This document shows, piece by piece, positions 60,132 to 64,000 of a stretch of 64,000 nucleotides of DNA. The stretch comes from Rhodospirillales bacterium (lineage in GTDB: Bacteria; Pseudomonadota; Alphaproteobacteria; Micavibrionales; Micavibrionaceae), in the NCBI GenBank assembly GCA_020638295.1, contig JACKIU010000001.1, positions 620,001 through 684,000 on the forward strand, given 5' to 3'. Position 1 is the first letter of the stretch, and each line of letters starts with the position of its first letter. The notes under the pieces are model-generated. The model saw only the letters and a list, made by a program, of their open reading frames with translations. It had not been told where the DNA came from and did not search any database. The translations under genes and the position numbers were made by a program.

Positions 60132-61040
60132 ATGCAGCTCATTCGGCAAAAGACGGAAGAAAAGCTTATACAGGCACTTAAACATTACTGGGAAGAACAG
60201 CCGACGCATAGGTGCCTGCAGCTTAAATTTTCCCAAACAGACGAGGATATTGAAGAATGGCTTGAACTCCTCATGTATGAATTAGGCACGCAGTTTGATG
60301 ATCCGTCTTTGCAAGCCTATCTGTGTCACGATCGAGATATATTTGTGTTGGCGCGCACATTGACCCAAAAACGCGTTGAAGAATTTTTTGCCCACATAGC
60401 CCCAAAACTCACGCCAGCCCTTATATCCCCGGGGCTGGCGGCACTTTTTGAAATCGGGGTGGATTGGCCAAAACTGAGAAGAATATGCGAAAAGAAAATT
60501 GAGAATCTCAAGCTGCTTGAAGCGATGCGCGGGGCCAAAACCGCTGAAAAAACACCGAAGCTTACCAAGGAAGAAGCGCTCAAAAGCTTGGACAAAGATC
60601 TCATTCAGACTCTGGCTTCTCGACGCCGCAAGCGCGGCCAGCCGGAAATCATGATTGTCGAGGACGATCTGTTCTCACAAAAGATGGTCGGCAATGCACT
60701 GAAGAATAAATATCTGCTCTCCATGAGCGCCGATGGGGCCGGAGCGTTGATGAACTACGTGAATAAAGCGCCGGACGTTTTATTTCTCGATATTGGTCTA
60801 CCCGACATTAACGGACATGACGTTTTGGAACGGCTTTTCAAGCTCGATCCTCAGGCTTATGTCGTGATGTTTAGCGGCAACGGCGACCGGGAAAATGTCT
60901 TGAAGGCCGTAGAACTGGGGGCGAAAGGTTTTGTCGGCAAGCCGTTCACGCAGGAAAAGCTTATCCAGTACATCGAAAAATCACCCTTCATTCAGGAAAA
61001 ACTTAACAGGGAGAAACAGTATGGAAATCTTGTCCACTAA
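60132..61040 (+). CDS. Receiver-domain protein with novel N-terminal domain, paralogue A
   Basis: 302 residues from ATG 60132, which follows GGGAGGGAG. Residues 172-290 are a receiver domain: acidic pair D178/D179 (IVEDD), phosphoacceptor D220 (VLFLDIGLPD), S248 and K270 (FVGKPF). Residues 20-100 form an alpha/beta domain with CLQLKFSQTDEDIEEWLELL and AYLCHDRDIFVLARTLTQKR, shared with the next gene and not recognised by me. Between them is a basic helical linker (LASRRRKRGQPE). No output domain follows the receiver. First gene of the sigma-54 operon. Confidence 0.8.
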   Translation: MQLIRQKTEEKLIQALKHYWEEQPTHRCLQLKFSQTDEDIEEWLELLMYELGTQFDDPSLQAYLCHDRDIFVLARTLTQKRVEEFFAHIAPKLTPALISPGLAALFEIGVDWPKLRRICEKKIENLKLLEAMRGAKTAEKTPKLTKEEALKSLDKDLIQTLASRRRKRGQPEIMIVEDDLFSQKMVGNALKNKYLLSMSADGAGALMNYVNKAPDVLFLDIGLPDINGHDVLERLFKLDPQAYVVMFSGNGDRENVLKAVELGAKGFVGKPFTQEKLIQYIEKSPFIQEKLNREKQYGNLVH

Positions 61041-61866
61041 CGCGGAAGGCCCTCTGGCCGGATTGGCCACCTCAATCGCCAGAGACCCCAGAACATGGAA
61101 GGGCTGGCAGTGTCTGCATATTGAACTGCCGTCCTCGGATCTGGATCTGAACTGCTTCGTCTGGATTAAATCGGTGATTGAGGCTTATTTGCCGAACGTT
61201 GAGGGGCGGACATTTTTTTGCAGCCACAAACATGTTTACGTTATTTGCAAGGATATAACCGTCGATAATCTGGAGCATATCGGCCAGATGATTGGTGATT
61301 TCATCAAACACGATCATTATATGACGGCAGATTATCGTGTTTACGATCTGGCGAGTGGGGGGGCGCGTTTTTCGGACGCGTTTTTCAGAGATATAGAAAT
61401 CGCCTCCGACAATCAGGACCTTCCCGACAATATTTTAAACCGTATGCAAGAGCTGAGCATGTTCAGAATCATGGAGCATGAAGACAATGTCCAGTGCCGT
61501 ATCGGTCTTGATCAGGCGAAAGTTCTTCTGGTCGAAGACGACCCGGTGACGCGCTGGATGGTGCGTAATGCCCTGAAGCATGAATGCGATCTGGCCACGG
61601 TTTCGGAAGGGCACAAAGCCTTTGAAATGTATGCGTCCTACCAGCCGGATATCGTGTTTCTGGATATCAATTTACCGGATGCGAACGGCTATGACGTGTT
61701 GGAGTGGATTATTCATAACGACCCTGGCGCGGCTGTGGTGATGTTCAGCAGCAATGACAATCTGGACAACATCGCCAGTTCCATGGACCAGGGCGCGCGA
61801 GGCTTTATCGCCAAGCCTTTTTTGAAGGAACAGTTGCTGCATTATATTCACAATCATGCGCGTTAA
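61021..61866 (+). CDS. Receiver-domain protein with novel N-terminal domain, paralogue B
   Basis: 281 residues. ATG 61021 lies inside the end of the preceding gene (20-base overlap) behind AGGGAGAAACAG. The receiver occupies residues 167-280: D173/D174 (LVEDD), phosphoacceptor D215 (IVFLDINLPD), S243 and K265 (FIAKPF). Residues 28-105 read QCLHIELPSSDLDLNCFVWI and FFCSHKHVYVICKDITVDNL, the same pattern as paralogue A: a CL-x-L/I strand, then C-x-H/D, then hydrophobic strand, then T-x3-L/V-E helix. Probably arisen by tandem duplication. Confidence 0.8.
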   Translation: MEILSTNAEGPLAGLATSIARDPRTWKGWQCLHIELPSSDLDLNCFVWIKSVIEAYLPNVEGRTFFCSHKHVYVICKDITVDNLEHIGQMIGDFIKHDHYMTADYRVYDLASGGARFSDAFFRDIEIASDNQDLPDNILNRMQELSMFRIMEHEDNVQCRIGLDQAKVLLVEDDPVTRWMVRNALKHECDLATVSEGHKAFEMYASYQPDIVFLDINLPDANGYDVLEWIIHNDPGAAVVMFSSNDNLDNIASSMDQGARGFIAKPFLKEQLLHYIHNHAR

Positions 61867-61913
61867 TTGCCGAATAAAAAACCGAAGACAATATTTTAAA
61901 AGGGTAGGTTTAG

Positions 61914-62456
61914 ATGAAAGGTATTGTATTCACAGAGCTTCTGGATTTGATTGAAGAAAAATTCGGCCAGGACATACTCGAAGACGTTCTTGATGAATGT
62001 AAGCTGGAATCGGGCGGCGCGTACACCTCTGTCGGGACTTACGATCATAAAGAACTTTTGGAAATCGTTACGGTTTTAAGCCGGTATACGGCTGTCCCGG
62101 TCAAGGATCTCGTTCGTAAATACGGTCATCATCTTTTTTTCCGTTTTCGTAAACTTATGCCCGAATTCTTTGAAAAACCGACCAACGCCTTTCAATTTCT
62201 TGAAACTGTGCACGGCACCATCCATGTAGAGGTTAAAAAGCTCTATCCTGACGCCAAATTGCCTTCTTTTGAAACTTCAAGAGAAAGCGACACCGAACTT
62301 GTCATGACCTACATATCGTCCTGTCCTTTCGCAGATTTTGCCCACGGCCTGATGCAGGGATGTTTTGATTATTACAATGAGGACATTCGTATAGAGAAGG
62401 AAGATAAAAACAACGAACAACAGTTTTGTCGTGTTTTTACCTTAACAAAACGATGA
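61914..62456 (+). CDS. H-NOX (heme-NO/O2-binding) domain protein
   Basis: 180 residues, full single-domain length. MKGIVFTELLDLIEEKFG at the start, YDHKELLEIVTVLSRYTAVPVKDLV and the LMPEFFEKPTNAFQFLETVH segment, in which H100 is the expected proximal heme ligand. The Y-x-S-x-R heme-propionate motif reads Y133-I-S135-S-C137, so the arginine is replaced by cysteine. Bacterial H-NOX proteins usually sense NO (or O2) and control a partner kinase or cyclase. The stop overlaps the kinase start as ATGA, so that kinase is the likely partner. Confidence 0.9.
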   Translation: MKGIVFTELLDLIEEKFGQDILEDVLDECKLESGGAYTSVGTYDHKELLEIVTVLSRYTAVPVKDLVRKYGHHLFFRFRKLMPEFFEKPTNAFQFLETVHGTIHVEVKKLYPDAKLPSFETSRESDTELVMTYISSCPFADFAHGLMQGCFDYYNEDIRIEKEDKNNEQQFCRVFTLTKR

Positions 62457-64000
62457 GTGACACCCTTGATATAAATAAGAAAATTTTCAGACTCGAAAAA
62501 AGAGCCGTTCGTGAAAAGCTCGCTCGTTTAGAAGCGGAACGGTTGCTCGAAAGAAAAACTCGCGAAATATACGCCCTGAACAAGAATATCTGCGAGCATT
62601 CGCGCTTGCTGGAAACGGCCGTCGTCAATGCCAAGGACGCCGTGGTTATCACCAGTGCTCTGCTTGAAAATGGCGGACCTGAGATTATCTATGTCAACGA
62701 AGCCTTTACGCTGATTTCTGGATATAGCGCCGATGAGGTTATAGGCAAAACGCCAAGGATTTTACAGGGCCTCGATACAGACCCAAAAGAACTTGCGCGT
62801 CTTAAAGATACCCTATCCAGAGGGCTGTCTTTTTCAGGTGAGTTGGTAAATTATACCAAGGCCGGTGAGCCTTACTGGATTGATATCAGCGTTACCCCGA
62901 TCTTTGATGAGAATGGGTGCGTCACGCATTTCACGGCGATTGAGCGCGATATTACGGAGCGTAAAAAGTTTGAGACAGAGTTAGCGAAGGCCAAGCTTGA
63001 AGCGGAAAAGGAGATTGAGGAACGCAAACGGATTGAGCAGCAAATGCAGGAATACGCCGACAAGCTTGAACTTATTCGTTTTGATGCCGTCGCCGCCCAG
63101 CGCAAGGCCGAAGCGGCCAACCAAGCCAAAAGCGAGTTTCTGGCCAATATGAGTCATGAGCTGCGCACGCCGATGAACGGCATTATCGGCATGGCCGAAT
63201 TCCTGCTCGATTCCCATCTGGATGCCGAACAGCGCGATAATGCGGAGACGCTGCACCGCTCCAGTCAAAATCTTTTGGCCATCCTCAATGACATTCTCGA
63301 TATTTCAAAAATCGAAGCCGGGGAGCTTGATATTGAAACGGTGCCCTTTGATCTGAGCACGGCGGTGCGTCAGATCGTGCAGCTCTTCTTGCCGGTCGCC
63401 ACAGACAAAAGAATTACTCTGGCCTTTGAAGACAACGAAGATGTGCCGACAACAGTGATGGGCGATCTTGGAAAATTTCAACAAATTCTGCGCAATCTGG
63501 CCAGCAATGCCATTAAATTCACCGAAACGGGCGGCGTTACGATCTCTTTGAGCAAGGGCCGCGGCCGCTTTGTCAATATTGCCGTTGAGGATACGGGTAT
63601 CGGCATTCCCGAAGACAAGCTCGAAACAATCTTTGACAAATTCACGCAAGCCGACAGTTCGGTGACGCGGGAATTTGGCGGCACCGGTCTGGGCCTTGCG
63701 ATTACGCAGCAACTTGTCGAGTTGATGGGCGGCGAGATCAGCGTTGAAAGCGTGCGGGGGACCGGGTCTGTTTTTCGCCTTGAATTGCCGCTCGATCCGG
63801 CGGATGCAGATTTGAAACCGGTCAATCTTTATGACGCCAAGCAATCGGTTTCCCAAGGATTGCTGCCGACGAATATCCGCATTCTGGCGGTTGACGATCA
63901 TCCGATCAATCAAAAGTTTGTTCTCAAACTCCTGACCAAGCTTGGCTTTCATAATATTGACCTGGCGGAAAACGGTCATCAGGCGTTGGATATGATCGAA
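62453..64000 (+). CDS. PAS-containing hybrid histidine kinase (3' end outside window)
   Basis: First 516 residues. An N-terminal coiled coil (KIFRLEKRAVREKLARLEAE) precedes a PAS domain at about 60-180 (YVNEAFTLISGYSADEVIGK; PRILQGLDTDPKE; EPYWIDISVTPI), then a second coiled coil. The HisKA box FLANMSHELRTPMNG carries H235. The HATPase has N (NLASNAIKF), G1 (EDTGIGIP) and G2 (GGTGLGLAI) boxes. A receiver begins near residue 480 (ILAVDDHPINQKF) and continues beyond the window. The PAS is LOV-like in sequence but lacks the flavin-adduct cysteine motif. Start is ATG 62453, overlapping the H-NOX stop. No membrane span seen, so it is probably soluble. Confidence 0.92.
   Translation, partial: MSDTLDINKKIFRLEKRAVREKLARLEAERLLERKTREIYALNKNICEHSRLLETAVVNAKDAVVITSALLENGGPEIIYVNEAFTLISGYSADEVIGKTPRILQGLDTDPKELARLKDTLSRGLSFSGELVNYTKAGEPYWIDISVTPIFDENGCVTHFTAIERDITERKKFETELAKAKLEAEKEIEERKRIEQQMQEYADKLELIRFDAVAAQRKAEAANQAKSEFLANMSHELRTPMNGIIGMAEFLLDSHLDAEQRDNAETLHRSSQNLLAILNDILDISKIEAGELDIETVPFDLSTAVRQIVQLFLPVATDKRITLAFEDNEDVPTTVMGDLGKFQQILRNLASNAIKFTETGGVTISLSKGRGRFVNIAVEDTGIGIPEDKLETIFDKFTQADSSVTREFGGTGLGLAITQQLVELMGGEISVESVRGTGSVFRLELPLDPADADLKPVNLYDAKQSVSQGLLPTNIRILAVDDHPINQKFVLKLLTKLGFHNIDLAENGHQALDMIE

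Overview
This window comes from the chromosome of an alphaproteobacterium of moderate GC content. The evidence is the secE-nusG-rplKAJL-rpoBC-str-S10-spc-alpha gene set with alphaproteobacterial-type proteins, two tuf copies, degP downstream of rplQ, and dispersed intergenic hairpins of the GTCATTGCGAG and GTCATCCC kind. A Micavibrio-like or related deep-branching lineage is a guess only. No tRNA, rRNA or CRISPR array was found.

Layout. 1-4334: end of a site-2 protease gene, then gcvH, a SemiSWEET transporter, gcvPA and gcvPB (glycine cleavage). 4471-9303: secE, nusG, a 548-codon gene of unknown function split by an IS630-family element, rplK, rplA. 9408-21314: accessory and housekeeping genes (hypotheticals, acyl-CoA dehydrogenase, lytic transglycosylase, trmN6, S49 protease, single-chain glyS, degP). 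20532-22132: panB-panC. 22236-55674, all on the minus strand: the ribosomal and RNA polymerase super-cluster, read from rplJ-rplL-rpoB-rpoC through rpsL-rpsG-fusA-tuf, S10, spc and alpha operons to rplQ. 56529-57707: a second, inverted tuf. 57790-64000: a secreted hypothetical protein, then a signalling locus. That locus holds a sigma-54 activator facing an operon of two receiver-domain proteins, an H-NOX heme protein and a hybrid histidine kinase that runs off the end.

Two themes stand out. First, the most conserved operons of the cell are unusually invaded. The gaps nusG/rplK, rpoB/rpoC, rpoC/rpsL, rpsL/rpsG, fusA/tuf, rplW/rplB and secY/rplO each carry an extra gene or gene remnant. Several of these are decayed by frameshift or in-frame stop. 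A 35-bp duplication of the rpoC start brackets a GIY-YIG nuclease gene. Gene order also implies that the block from about 9.3 to 56.5 kb was inverted relative to the usual tuf-secE-nusG-rplKA-rplJL-rpoBC order.

Second, the locus at 58.5-64 kb looks like a gas/redox-type two-component system. A textbook -24/-12 promoter and a palindromic upstream site lie between the sigma-54 activator and the operon. The two receiver proteins share an N-terminal domain I do not recognise. This is the best candidate for an undescribed system here.
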